Assembly (NCBI RefSeq): GCF_000166415.1
Contig: NC_014654.1
Coordinates: 2,294,001-2,358,000, forward strand
Source of the DNA: Halanaerobium hydrogeniformans
GTDB lineage: Bacteria; Bacillota; Halanaerobiia; Halanaerobiales; Halanaerobiaceae
Direction: 5' to 3'
Length of the DNA: 64,000 nucleotides
Made by a program: the position numbers and the translations under genes
Notes under the pieces: generated by a model
Told to the model about the DNA's origin: nothing
Seen by the model: the letters and a program-made list of their open reading frames with translations, nothing else
Database searches by the model: none
Part shown: in pieces, positions 43,114 to 52,469 of the stretch
How positions within the stretch are numbered: position 1 is the first letter of the stretch
Layout: every line of letters starts with the position of its first letter

Positions 43114-44307
43114 TTATTCATTTTCAAGCTTTTTATTATGACTACTTTTATCTAGTTCAAGATATCTTAAAGAAAAACCTAATCCTACAACTACCCAGAA
43201 AAAGTTCCTTGTTTGTGCTTCTGTAATATTAGTTTCTGTTAAGCCCATTATAAGAAATGAAATTACAAATAAAGTTATACCTAAAAAAATATTTTTCACT
43301 AAATTATTTTCTTTTTCATCAAACATCAAATAAGAAGTAAAAAATAGCTTAATTAAATAATAATTCAAATAAACAAATATTAAAAAACCAGGTATACCTG
43401 TTGAAGCTAAAAAGAAAAAATAGTTGTTATGAGGACTTGACCTTGAACGATCTGTATATTCTAGATTATAGAAATATTCACTATAATTTTTAAATCCTAC
43501 ACCTCTTATTGGGTTTTCTATTACAGCATCTATTGATGCTCTCCACATAACTAATCTAGATTGAATCCATTGATCTTCAAGGTTAAATGAAGATAAAAAT
43601 CGTGATTGATAATTACTGGGAGCAAAAAATATTATCAAAATCATTAAAATTAATAATAAAATAATGATCTTAGGTTTTTTAATTAAGGCAAATAAAAATA
43701 TTACTACGATTAAAGCGATATAAGCTGCCCTAGTTAAAGAAAAAATAACCGCAGTTGTATAAGAAAAAATCATTATAGATAAGACAATATATTGCCATTT
43801 TTTATTATTTTTTCTAAATAGTAATGGTAACAATAGCGCAATTCCCATGACAGAAACATTTGCAGATGTTATAGAAAATCTAGCAAATCCTTCGGCACGT
43901 CTAACACCTTCAACTAAATGTTGATAATTAGCTACAAAACCCGAAATTGTTAATATAGTTAAAGATATAATTAATACTTTATAGATTGTTTTTTTCTCTT
44001 CAAGTAAATTTAAGATTGCTAATGGCAATAAAATACTATGAGTAGTTCCAGTACCTAAAGATGTCCAAAAAGCATTTGTGGATAATATTAAAACAAGTGA
44101 AAGACCAACTATTGGCCAATATTTAACACTTTTGTTAAAATCAATATCTTTCATAAAAATTATTTTTATTAACCAAGCCAAAAAAATTAAACCTGTACCT
44201 AAGCTAATAAAAGCTCTTCCCATATGTGAACCAAATGCATAAATATAAATACCTGAAAGAAAAATATATTCTACTATCTTTTTTTTATTATTAATAATAT
44301 TATCCAT
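43114..44307 (-). CDS. O-antigen ligase / Wzy-type membrane protein
   Basis: This 397-aa protein has about 12 membrane helices and a large loop between late helices (QSRFLSSFNLEDQWIQSRLVMW through TDRSRSSPHNNYFFF), the pattern of Wzy_C ligases (WaaL), which attach O-antigen to the lipid A core outside the inner membrane. The loop has the family's conserved pieces: R in SRLVMWRAS, GVGFKNY and the histidine in PHNNY. Polymerase (Wzy) versus ligase cannot be settled by eye. AAGGAG precedes the ATG. The IS256 remnant lies immediately upstream. Confidence 0.85.
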   Translation of the reverse strand: MDNIINNKKKIVEYIFLSGIYIYAFGSHMGRAFISLGTGLIFLAWLIKIIFMKDIDFNKSVKYWPIVGLSLVLILSTNAFWTSLGTGTTHSILLPLAILNLLEEKKTIYKVLIISLTILTISGFVANYQHLVEGVRRAEGFARFSITSANVSVMGIALLLPLLFRKNNKKWQYIVLSIMIFSYTTAVIFSLTRAAYIALIVVIFLFALIKKPKIIILLLILMILIIFFAPSNYQSRFLSSFNLEDQWIQSRLVMWRASIDAVIENPIRGVGFKNYSEYFYNLEYTDRSRSSPHNNYFFFLASTGIPGFLIFVYLNYYLIKLFFTSYLMFDEKENNLVKNIFLGITLFVISFLIMGLTETNITEAQTRNFFWVVVGLGFSLRYLELDKSSHNKKLENE

Positions 44308-44379
44308 AATATACTCCTTATAAATTAATTGATTATTTAACTAACAAAAAGATAACGTCAAGAACCTTATATAAATAAA

Positions 44380-45240
44380 TCAATATCTTTTTTTAAATAG
44401 TTGATGAAGTTGATCTTTTGCAGCTAAAAATCCTCGCATTTTTCTGTCAGACCATTTTGAGTTGTATTCAATAATTTTTAGAAATAATATTTTTTCAACT
44501 ACTTTTAAATTAGGTAAACTGTTCATTGACCTTAATCTTTTTCTGTTTTCTTTATTGTCTCTTTCAATCGAGTTTGTTTTATAAATAGCTTTATGTATGC
44601 TTTCTTAGATATTTATAAAATATTAATAGTTCACCTTTATCCTCATACCAGCTTTAAGTTGCTTTAGAATAGGTTTTAATCCATTTAAAATCAAATTCTT
44701 CTAAAGCCTTTTCTACAAACTATCTGCTAAGTAATCTATAGATTTTTTTAAATATTTAACGATTTCATAGGTATCTTTCTTTCTAACTTTGACAATTGTA
44801 TTATGCACTTTATGAACTATGCAATGCTATACATCTGCTTTGGAAAATAATTTTAAAAAAGAATCTTTAAGATCTGTAAGACCATCCATAACTCCTAGAA
44901 TGTCTTACTGGACTCTGCGTTCTTTTAAATTGGTTAGTATTTCTGCTGATGCATTAGCACCAAAATAAAAATCAAGTATATCACGATATCCCTTTTCATT
45001 AATACCAATGATAATATACACAGATTCATTTGCAACAGTATCTCGTCTGACTTTTATGCTCATGCCATAAATGAAAATAAAACTGTAATGTTTTTAAAGT
45101 GTTCTTTCTACTTTTTAACCTCTTTAAGAGCAACATTGTTTAGATTGCTGAGATTAGTACTAATGTACTTTTGTCCGTACATTGACTCTATTCAATCTAC
45201 CATATAGCGGGTGGAAAGACCATTAGCATAAATATTCATG
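44380..45240 (-). pseudogene. Decayed IS256-family (Mutator-type) transposase
   Basis: Across this gene-free 1-kb gap the minus strand translates in broken frames to an IS256-type transposase: NGLSTRYMVD and YGQKYISTNLSN, then VYIIIGINEKGYRDILDFYF and GANASAEILTNLKERR, GVMDGLTDLKDSFLKLF with a catalytic Asp, HCIVHKVHNTI, and finally TNSIERDNKENRKRLRSMNS with the catalytic Glu and LAAKDQLHQLFKKRY. At least four in-frame stop codons and several frameshifts interrupt it, and the first 100 residues are gone, so it is inactive. I could not identify the terminal inverted repeats. The rest of the gap (44308-44379, 45241-45348) is AT-rich with nothing I can support. Confidence 0.88.
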
Positions 45241-45348
45241 AGGGTTAATCCTTATAGTTGGGTTTTATTTCGTCAAAAAATATTTCACCCATTCAAAGCA
45301 GGGTCCTCTTTTTTATTTAAAAAATATATTTATATAATTTATTGTACA

Positions 45349-46215
45349 CTAAAATTCAAACAATTCATTTATATAATAGTTATGTTTTCTTAAAAAATAT
45401 GTATTATTTTCATCAATAACATTAATCAATTCTACGTTTATATATTCAATGATTTTTTTTTGATATTTACTTTTATGATTTATCAAAGAGTATTCTAAGA
45501 AATCTTTTATATTAAATAAATTTCTATGTTCTTCTTTTAAACTATATAAAGTCAAATATATAAAATCAGATAAACTTTTTGCTTGTAATTTCAAAGGCAA
45601 TATGGGCCATTTATATATATTATCTACATCTATTAAACTTATATTAAAATTCTCGTCTTTATTAATTATAAAATTTGGAGTATTTGGATCTTTATGCATG
45701 AAATCATTCTTTATTAATTTATTCCAAATGTCAGCTAATTTAATAAAAATTTTATTTTTTTTATAAATATTATAGTCAAAATGATTCTTTAAAAAAAAAT
45801 CTAAAGTTATTCCTGGAATAGCTTCTGTAATAAAGATACTTTTATAACTAAAAAAAGATTTTTTTATTGTAACAGCACATATAGGATCAAATATTGGAAT
45901 ACTTCTATTTTTTAACATTTTTGTTTTTGTTAAATGTCTTACTGCTTCTGTTGGTCTAAATAAATTTTTTATTAACTTTTTCTTTCTAAACGGATGATAA
46001 GTTTTTACATAATATGTTTTATTATTTTTTAACTTTATAACTTCATTATTATTTTCTCTTTTCTTTAATAATTGCTTATCATAATTCTCAATTTTTTTGT
46101 TGTAAACTAGAATGTCAATCATTTCATTAACTAAATTTAAATCTATATCATTAAGATAATAAAATTTAATTTTAGAACTATATGATTCTTTTTTTATATT
46201 CAGAAAATCAAACAT
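45349..46215 (-). CDS. LPS/Kdo-kinase-like protein (WaaP-type)
   Basis: This 288-aa very AT-rich gene has a kinase-like C-half: the catalytic loop FMHKDPNTPNFII and the metal-binding aspartate in SLIDVDNIYKWP. An upstream TKTKMLKNRSIPIFDPICAV segment corresponds to the N-lobe edge seen in WaaP/InaA-type kinases. It probably phosphorylates an LPS-core sugar. ATG at 46215 follows GAGGGTG by 6 nt; a GTG at 46224 is the alternative. It is separated from the next LPS gene downstream by the IS256 remnant. Confidence 0.7.
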   Translation of the reverse strand: MFDFLNIKKESYSSKIKFYYLNDIDLNLVNEMIDILVYNKKIENYDKQLLKKRENNNEVIKLKNNKTYYVKTYHPFRKKKLIKNLFRPTEAVRHLTKTKMLKNRSIPIFDPICAVTIKKSFFSYKSIFITEAIPGITLDFFLKNHFDYNIYKKNKIFIKLADIWNKLIKNDFMHKDPNTPNFIINKDENFNISLIDVDNIYKWPILPLKLQAKSLSDFIYLTLYSLKEEHRNLFNIKDFLEYSLINHKSKYQKKIIEYINVELINVIDENNTYFLRKHNYYINELFEF

Positions 46216-46236
46216 AATTATCACCCTCTATAATTA

Positions 46237-47334
46237 TCATAAACAAATCTCAATATTTCTAATCATTATATCAATAGTAAAATTATTTTCTATTATCTCT
46301 CTGCCTTTTATACCCATTTCTTTTTTATTATTTTGGGCAATCATCTTTAAAATTTTACTTTCAATATCTCTTGGGTTTTCACTTTCTGCTAAATATCCAC
46401 TTTCTCCATCAATAACTAACTCAGAGATATTGCTTACATCTGTACTGACAACCGGTAACTTTGCTGCCATTGCTTCTGCAATAACAAAGCCAAAACCTTC
46501 CCAACGTGCAGTATGAACTAAAAAATCTAACCCCGGTAAAATATTATAAACATCATCTCTAAAACCAGTAAATATTATATAATCATTTAAATTCTTTTTC
46601 TTTACTAACTCTTTTAATTCTTGTTCCCTATCTCCACTACCAATACCCAGAACAACAAAGTTTTTCTTTTTTTTAACTGCTTTTCCTACAGCTTTAATTA
46701 AAAATTCATGTCCTTTTTGATAATTCAAACGTCCTATATTTCCTATAATAATTTTATCTTCTTTTATATTAAATTCTTCATATAAGTTTAAAGGCTTATT
46801 AGCAGCTTGATCAATTTTATTTAAATCAATACCATTATATATTATCTCAATTTTATCTTCACTTAACCACTGGGATGTATTTCTCAAAACAGTCTCTTTA
46901 GTAGCTTTCGAATTAGCAATTATATCAGTGACACAATTTCTAAGCAAATACTTATTATAAAATCTATTTTTAATTGGGATAGCACTACCTCGCCGATAAA
47001 TAATTCTATCTAATCCAGCAATTTTACCGCAGATACCTCCAAATTTCAAGTCCTGAGACATGTTTAAAAACAAAATATCTATCTTTTGTGATTTCAAAAA
47101 TTTAATAAATTTATATGATTTTAATGGATTCAAAAAACTTATACCACTTTTTACTCTCACTTCTTGAGTTTTAATTTTTGCTTTTTTTGCTCTCTCATAT
47201 AATTCTGTATTTTTTGCCGTAGCTACATAGACATTATAGTCTTTTTTTTCATTAAAAATTTTGGCAGTGGTATAGGTCCATTTTTCTCCACCACCCCATA
47301 CTGGACAACTATTTAGAAAAACTATATTCTTCAA
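46237..47334 (-). CDS. Glycosyltransferase family 4 protein
   Basis: This GT-B fold transferase has 365 aa. The N-domain glycine loop is NSCPVWGGGEKWTYTTA, and the C-domain has IGNIGRLNYQKGHEFLIKA and the donor-binding EX7E motif in RWEGFGFVIAEAMAAKLPVV. It retains the anomeric configuration and probably adds a hexose to the LPS core. The start is TTG, overlapping the stop of the GT2 gene by 4 nt, so it is translationally coupled. Acceptor and donor are not deducible. Confidence 0.9.
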   Translation of the reverse strand: MKNIVFLNSCPVWGGGEKWTYTTAKIFNEKKDYNVYVATAKNTELYERAKKAKIKTQEVRVKSGISFLNPLKSYKFIKFLKSQKIDILFLNMSQDLKFGGICGKIAGLDRIIYRRGSAIPIKNRFYNKYLLRNCVTDIIANSKATKETVLRNTSQWLSEDKIEIIYNGIDLNKIDQAANKPLNLYEEFNIKEDKIIIGNIGRLNYQKGHEFLIKAVGKAVKKKKNFVVLGIGSGDREQELKELVKKKNLNDYIIFTGFRDDVYNILPGLDFLVHTARWEGFGFVIAEAMAAKLPVVSTDVSNISELVIDGESGYLAESENPRDIESKILKMIAQNNKKEMGIKGREIIENNFTIDIMIRNIEICL

Positions 47335-48089
47335 TTTTTCTCATCCCCAAATTTATTCAATTCCCAGAGTTTAATGCTTTTTAAAAATTGATAGTATGAT
47401 GATAAAATAGATAAAATCAATCCCTGACTACCCAATAAAACCCCTTTTTTTAGAAGATACTTCTTTATAAATTCTAAAAAAGGTCTAAACAATAAATAAC
47501 TTATACCTATTTTTTTACCTTTATTATATTTCTTCTCTGCATCTAAGGTAGTATAGTGATTCATTTTAGCTATATAACTCTCAAGATCTTTGTATGTATA
47601 ATGAATAAAATCATTTTCTAGTCTTTCTATATTTTCATTTATCTGTGGAGATTCATGGACCAGACCTTTATAGCGAAATTTCGCTTTAAATAATCTTAAA
47701 GTGTAATCTGGATACCAGCCACAATACTTAATCCATTTACCTAAAAAATAGTTTTTACGCGCAATTTCATATCCATTAACCATTGAATTATCTGCTAAAT
47801 TTTCAATCTCTTTTCTCAATTCTTCGGTAACTCTTTCATCAGCATCGATGACAAATACCCAATCAGTTTTAACTTTTTCTAATCCAAAATTACGCTGTGA
47901 AGCAAAATCATCAAATTCTCTCTGATAGAACTCTACATTAGCAAATGAATTAGAAATTTTTTTAGTATTATCATCACTATAAGAATCAATAACTATAATT
48001 TTATCAATCCAGTTAATTGATTTTAAACACTCTTCTATATTTTCTTCTTCATTATACGTCAATACTAAAGCTGTAAGATTTTTCATCAT
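47331..48089 (-). CDS. Glycosyltransferase family 2 protein (WaaE/KdtX-like)
   Basis: This GT-A fold transferase has 252 aa. ALVLTYNEEENIEECLKS opens the nucleotide-binding domain, the metal-binding DXD is in VIDADERV, and NYFLGKWIKYCGWYPDYTLRLF is the stretch typical of LPS-core beta-1,4-glucosyltransferases (WaaE group). It overlaps both neighbouring genes by 4 nt in the LPS operon. It likely adds glucose to the inner-core heptose. Confidence 0.88.
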   Translation of the reverse strand: MMKNLTALVLTYNEEENIEECLKSINWIDKIIVIDSYSDDNTKKISNSFANVEFYQREFDDFASQRNFGLEKVKTDWVFVIDADERVTEELRKEIENLADNSMVNGYEIARKNYFLGKWIKYCGWYPDYTLRLFKAKFRYKGLVHESPQINENIERLENDFIHYTYKDLESYIAKMNHYTTLDAEKKYNKGKKIGISYLLFRPFLEFIKKYLLKKGVLLGSQGLILSILSSYYQFLKSIKLWELNKFGDEKN

Positions 48090-49165
48090 ATCAAATCCTC
48101 AGTTTGCAGAAGATCAATAATCTTTTCTGCTTTAATTTCCCTCATACACTTAAAATGTTTTAATGGACACTCATGTTCTCCACAGGGCCTACAATCTAAA
48201 CCTTTGTTTTTAATTATTATATTTTTGGCTCTACCTCTCGGAGCATACTTTTCTTCATCAGAAGGGCCAAAAATAGTAACGGTATTTGTTCCAACAGCAG
48301 CCGCAACATGAACAGGGCCAGTATCTCCACTAATTATTAAATTAGCTTTTTTACAGACTGCAGCAAGTTCTAAAAGAGAAGTCTCTCCAGTAAGATTATA
48401 TGTTTTCTCTTTTTTATCAATATGAAAAATAATGTCTTTTACTCTTTTATTGTCTGAAGGGCCACCTACGAATAAAATATCATGACCTTTTTCTATTAAT
48501 AAATTGGCTAGTTCTGCAAAATATTTTTCAGGCCACCTTTTGGTTTTCCAGCTTCCACCAGTGTTTAAAACAATAAATCCTGCTTTCAGACTTAAATCTT
48601 TAAGTTTTTTCTCTGCAGTCTGAATATATTTATTTTCAATCCTTAAGGTTGGAAATAGTTTTTCTCTTTTGTTAGAAATCTGACTTACTTCAAGAGCTGA
48701 ATTGTTTCGGTCAAAATATTTTTCTAACAAATGACTCTGCTGAAGGCTCTTTATAAAATATAGATAAAAATCTATCATATGAGAATTTATAGTATCATCA
48801 ACTTTTTGATCTAAAAAAATGCCCCTGCCTTTAGAACCATAACCAATTACTTTATCAGCAGACACAATTTTTAAAAGCAGAGCAGTTCTCCAATTACCGT
48901 GAATATTTAATGCTAATTGATAATTATTTTGCTTTATTTCTTTAGCAAATTCGTATGACCTTAAAACATTCCAATTTTTATTATAACTATAAACATTGTC
49001 TATATTTTTATTAACCCTCATAATCTCAGCAAAATTACTGTTAGCAATCAAATCTATTCTTGCTTTTGGAAAAAGCTTTCTCAATTCTGCAAAAAAGGGA
49101 TGGGCAAAAATTAAATCTCCTAAATATAGCAAATCAATAACTACTATTCTTTTAATTTGATTCAT
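48086..49165 (-). CDS. LPS heptosyltransferase, GT9 family (WaaF-like)
   Basis: This GT9 enzyme adds ADP-heptose (or a related sugar) to the inner core. The 359-aa chain shows VVIDLLYLGDLIFAHPFFAEL at the N-terminus, GSWKTKRWPEKYFAELA and the donor-site ISGDTGPVHVAAAVGT plus FGPSDEEKYAPRG. A C-terminal cysteine cluster (CRPCGEHECPLKHFKC) is conserved with the neighbouring GT9. The ATG at 49165 follows AGAGG by 9 nt; the one at 49174 is directly on the binding site. It overlaps the upstream GT9 gene by 14 nt. Confidence 0.88.
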   Translation of the reverse strand: MNQIKRIVVIDLLYLGDLIFAHPFFAELRKLFPKARIDLIANSNFAEIMRVNKNIDNVYSYNKNWNVLRSYEFAKEIKQNNYQLALNIHGNWRTALLLKIVSADKVIGYGSKGRGIFLDQKVDDTINSHMIDFYLYFIKSLQQSHLLEKYFDRNNSALEVSQISNKREKLFPTLRIENKYIQTAEKKLKDLSLKAGFIVLNTGGSWKTKRWPEKYFAELANLLIEKGHDILFVGGPSDNKRVKDIIFHIDKKEKTYNLTGETSLLELAAVCKKANLIISGDTGPVHVAAAVGTNTVTIFGPSDEEKYAPRGRAKNIIIKNKGLDCRPCGEHECPLKHFKCMREIKAEKIIDLLQTEDLI

Positions 49166-50240
49166 TAGTACCATCCTCTAATTTTATTTCATCGAGCTTT
49201 TTTCCTGCTATTCGCATTACCTGGGCCACACTTATTGACTTCATACACTGCATATTACGGCTGCAAGTTTTATCCCAACAACGGATACATTTTAAACTAT
49301 TGTCCTGGATTACAGTGTGTCCTTCGCCATATGGACCATGTGTAACTGGATTTGTTGGTCCCATAAGAGCAATGACTTGTAAACCAATCGCTGCAGCTAG
49401 ATGAGTTGGACCAGTATCTCCACCTATATAAAGATCTGCTCTATTATATATCTCTGCTAATTCCTGCAAATCTGTTTTCCCAGCAAGATTACTATAAAAT
49501 TCTTTATTTCCTTCATATTTATCAATTGCTTCTCTATCAGCATTTGAACCTGTAAAGATAACATAGTAACCTTCTGCTATTAACTCATCTGCCAGTTCAA
49601 AATATCTTTCTAAAAACCAGTTTTTTGACTCCCAGGTAGTAAAAGGATTTAATATAATTATCTTTTTATTTGTATCAATTTTCTCTATTTCAAATAATCT
49701 ACTTACTCTGCTTTTAATAACAGGAGTTATTTTAAGACCATAATTAACTAATTCTGTGTCAACCCCAAGAGCTTTTGCAAGTTCTAAGCTTCTTTCTACT
49801 TTATGTAATTTCTTTTCTTTTAATTCAATTTTCGCCTGGTAAAAAAATTGACTTAACTCTCTACCATCAGCAGGCCCCATTCTAAGTTCAGGTTTAATTA
49901 AAAAAGAACTAAAAGAACTTTTGAAAAGACCATGTAAATCAAGAGTTATATCATAATTTCTTTTTCGCATCATTTTATAAAAAGACCAAAATTCTTTCAG
50001 AGTATGGATTATGCCCTTTTCTTTTATATCATTTTTCCATTTTTTTCTAGGCAAAATAATAGCATTGTCTAAGTAAGGATTCATATTTACTAGTGGAAAA
50101 GCCTTATCTTCCACCAACCAGTCTATCTGAGCATTTGGATACTTTTGCCTAATGCCATAGGCTGTTGGTAATGAATGTATAACATCACCAATTGCACTTA
50201 ATCTTATTATCAATATCTTCTCTGCTTTATCATCAAGCAT
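49152..50240 (-). CDS. LPS heptosyltransferase, GT9 family (WaaC-like)
   Basis: This second GT9 enzyme has 362 aa. ILIIRLSAIGDVIHSLPTAYG is the typical WaaC/WaaF N-terminus, TTWESKNWFLERYFELA and YIGGDTGPTHLAAAIGL form the donor site, and MGPTNPVTHGPYGEG follows. The cysteine cluster CIRCWDKTCSRNMQC is near the C-terminus. Coming directly after Kdo transferase in the operon, it probably adds the first heptose to Kdo. ADP-heptose synthesis genes are not in the window. Confidence 0.9.
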   Translation of the reverse strand: MLDDKAEKILIIRLSAIGDVIHSLPTAYGIRQKYPNAQIDWLVEDKAFPLVNMNPYLDNAIILPRKKWKNDIKEKGIIHTLKEFWSFYKMMRKRNYDITLDLHGLFKSSFSSFLIKPELRMGPADGRELSQFFYQAKIELKEKKLHKVERSLELAKALGVDTELVNYGLKITPVIKSRVSRLFEIEKIDTNKKIIILNPFTTWESKNWFLERYFELADELIAEGYYVIFTGSNADREAIDKYEGNKEFYSNLAGKTDLQELAEIYNRADLYIGGDTGPTHLAAAIGLQVIALMGPTNPVTHGPYGEGHTVIQDNSLKCIRCWDKTCSRNMQCMKSISVAQVMRIAGKKLDEIKLEDGTNESN

Positions 50241-50252
50241 TATAATCTACTC

Positions 50253-51545
50253 CTATTTTAATAAAACATTAATTAACTGCAAATTCTTTCTTACTGAACC
50301 CCTATTTTCTGCAATTAAAGCTGCTGCTTTTTCAGCTCTATCTTTTCTAAAGTTATCATTGGCCAATAATTGATAGCTTTTTTCAATAAAATCATCTAAA
50401 TCTTTCACTTCAAAGCCAGTCTCATTGTCCACTAAAAAGTCTCTTTCTTCTTTAAAATTATACATGCTCGGACCAAATAATACAACCTTTGCTCTTGCTG
50501 CTGCTTCAATAACATTATGGCCACCTCTATTGATTAATGAGCCTCCGATAAAAACAAGATCAGCAAAATAATATAACTCAGCTAATTCTCCCATTGTATC
50601 AATTATAATTATATCTACATCATTACTTAGGTGAATTTCATCTTTTTTTATTTCAGTATAAAGAGCTGCCTTAACAGCTTTCTGTTGGCACAGATCCAAT
50701 AATTCTTCTCTTCGTTCTACATAGCGAGGAGCTAATAGAATCTTTAGGTCTTTAAAATGAGGTTTTAGTTTTTTATAAAGATCTAAAATAATTTCTTCTT
50801 CACCTTGATGCGTACTGCCTGCAATAACAACCTTAGTTTTATTTTTAATATTAAATAACTCTCTTTTTTTATAATACTCTTCTTCAGAAGGATGATTGAT
50901 ACTAAGATCATATTTAAGATTACCATTAATACAGATATGATCTTCAGGAGCTCCTAATTCTTTGATCTTAGCAGCTGCTTCTTGATGCTGCATACTGAAA
51001 ATATCAACTCTCTGCAGCATGTCTTCCAGCAGATTACCCAGATATTTATACTTATCAAAAGAATCATCACTTATTCTTCCACTTGCCAGCATTATCTGGG
51101 TTCCCTGTTCATCTAAAGCTTTTATTAAATTAGGCCAGAGTTCAGTTTCTATCATAATAAACAGATCAGGTTTAAAAATATTAACAGCTTTATTAACAAC
51201 CCAATTTAGATCAAAGGGAAGATAAATAACTAAATCAGCTGCTTCAATTTTCTTTTTAGCTAATTTTTTCCCACTAGCTGTCATATTAGAAAAAATAATC
51301 CTTGCCTGAGGATGGTTTTTTCTAATTTCTTCAGTAAATTTCTGAGCAGCTAGAGTTTCTCCGACAGATGCTGCATGAATCCAGATTACCTTCTCTGCTG
51401 GAAATAATAAATCGAGATTGTGGTTATAGAATGCAAAACGCTCTCTCAAGTTTAATTTTTCATCATTACTTCTACTTTTATAATAAAAATAGGGAAGCAA
51501 AAAGACAGTTAAAACTGATAATATTGTATTATATAATAAGTACAT
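50253..51545 (-). CDS. waaA: 3-deoxy-D-manno-octulosonic acid (Kdo) transferase
   Basis: WaaA/KdtA transfers Kdo from CMP-Kdo to the lipid A precursor at the inner membrane. The chain (430 aa) has an N-terminal membrane anchor (ILSVLTVFLLPYFYY), the catalytic-glutamate motif HAASVGETLAA, MIETELWPNL and the donor-site GGSLINRGGHNVIEAA, all diagnostic. ATG at 51545 follows GAGGTGG by 6 nt; the upstream ATG at 51560 has no binding site. It is placed between the LpxL-type acyltransferase and heptosyltransferase genes. Confidence 0.95.
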   Translation of the reverse strand: MYLLYNTILSVLTVFLLPYFYYKSRSNDEKLNLRERFAFYNHNLDLLFPAEKVIWIHAASVGETLAAQKFTEEIRKNHPQARIIFSNMTASGKKLAKKKIEAADLVIYLPFDLNWVVNKAVNIFKPDLFIMIETELWPNLIKALDEQGTQIMLASGRISDDSFDKYKYLGNLLEDMLQRVDIFSMQHQEAAAKIKELGAPEDHICINGNLKYDLSINHPSEEEYYKKRELFNIKNKTKVVIAGSTHQGEEEIILDLYKKLKPHFKDLKILLAPRYVERREELLDLCQQKAVKAALYTEIKKDEIHLSNDVDIIIIDTMGELAELYYFADLVFIGGSLINRGGHNVIEAAARAKVVLFGPSMYNFKEERDFLVDNETGFEVKDLDDFIEKSYQLLANDNFRKDRAEKAAALIAENRGSVRKNLQLINVLLK

Positions 51546-51575
51546 AAGCTTCCACCTCATAATAATATTATTTTT

Positions 51576-52442
51576 CTAATTATATTTTTTCCAGCGTCTG
51601 TGCAGCCACATCCAGTCTTCCGGTGACCTTTCTATTTCTTTTTCTGTTAAATCAAGTAATCTCTTGAGTTCTACTTTCAATTCCGCTTCTGAACTATCAG
51701 CAGCTATTTTAATAGGTGGATAACAGATCAATTCATGTTCTAACCAGCCCTGCCGATGAAAAAAAATAGGTACAATAGGAGCTCCTGTTCTTTGGGCAAA
51801 TTGAACTGCTCCTAAAAATACAGATGCAGGTCTACCAAAAAAGTTCATTTTCCAGCCCTTACTTCTGGCATCCTGATCACCCAATAAAGCAACTATTTCA
51901 TTTTTTCTTAAAGCTTTAAAAGCCTTTCTCACAGCTAAGCCCTTTGGAATTATTCCAATTCCTATCCCGCGTCTTATTTCATTAATTTTCTGATCAAATA
52001 AAGAGTTTTTCTGTTCTTTAGCTATAGAATTAATCTTATATCCTTTAATAGCCAGTAAAGCTCCTAAAAGCTCCCAGTTGCCTAAGTGGGCTGAATAAAT
52101 AATAACTCCCTTATTTTCTTCTAAAGCCTGGTCTAGATATTCTAAATTATTAAATTCTACCATCTCTTCAATATCTGCTTCTGTAAACTGATCTTCCATT
52201 AAAAATTCAGCAAAATTTAGCCCTAAATTTAAATAAACTTTTTTAGTTATTTTTTTAGCTTCAGCATCTGATACTCCTAATGCTTTTTTTATATTTTTTT
52301 GAGCTAGTTTTCTCCTTTTAGGTGTCAACAAATAAGCCAAATAGCCTATAAATTTGCCTGGTAAATAAGCTATTTTTCTCGGTAGTTTAAGAGTTATAAA
52401 TCTAAATAAATTGTATAAGAATATAGTTATTTTATCTATCAT
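51576..52442 (-). CDS. Lipid A biosynthesis acyltransferase (LpxL/HtrB family)
   Basis: This adds a secondary acyl chain to Kdo-lipid A or its precursor at the inner membrane. The 288-aa protein has an N-terminal hydrophobic anchor, the catalytic HX4E motif SAHLGNWE (His119, Glu124), ALLGDQDARSKG and a late PEDWMWLHRRWK, all family marks. LpxL and LpxM cannot be told apart here. The ATG follows AAAGAGG. Fifteen nucleotides separate its end from waaA. Confidence 0.93.
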   Translation of the reverse strand: MIDKITIFLYNLFRFITLKLPRKIAYLPGKFIGYLAYLLTPKRRKLAQKNIKKALGVSDAEAKKITKKVYLNLGLNFAEFLMEDQFTEADIEEMVEFNNLEYLDQALEENKGVIIYSAHLGNWELLGALLAIKGYKINSIAKEQKNSLFDQKINEIRRGIGIGIIPKGLAVRKAFKALRKNEIVALLGDQDARSKGWKMNFFGRPASVFLGAVQFAQRTGAPIVPIFFHRQGWLEHELICYPPIKIAADSSEAELKVELKRLLDLTEKEIERSPEDWMWLHRRWKKYN

Positions 52443-52469
52443 ATTAAACCTCTTTAATTAAATAAAATT

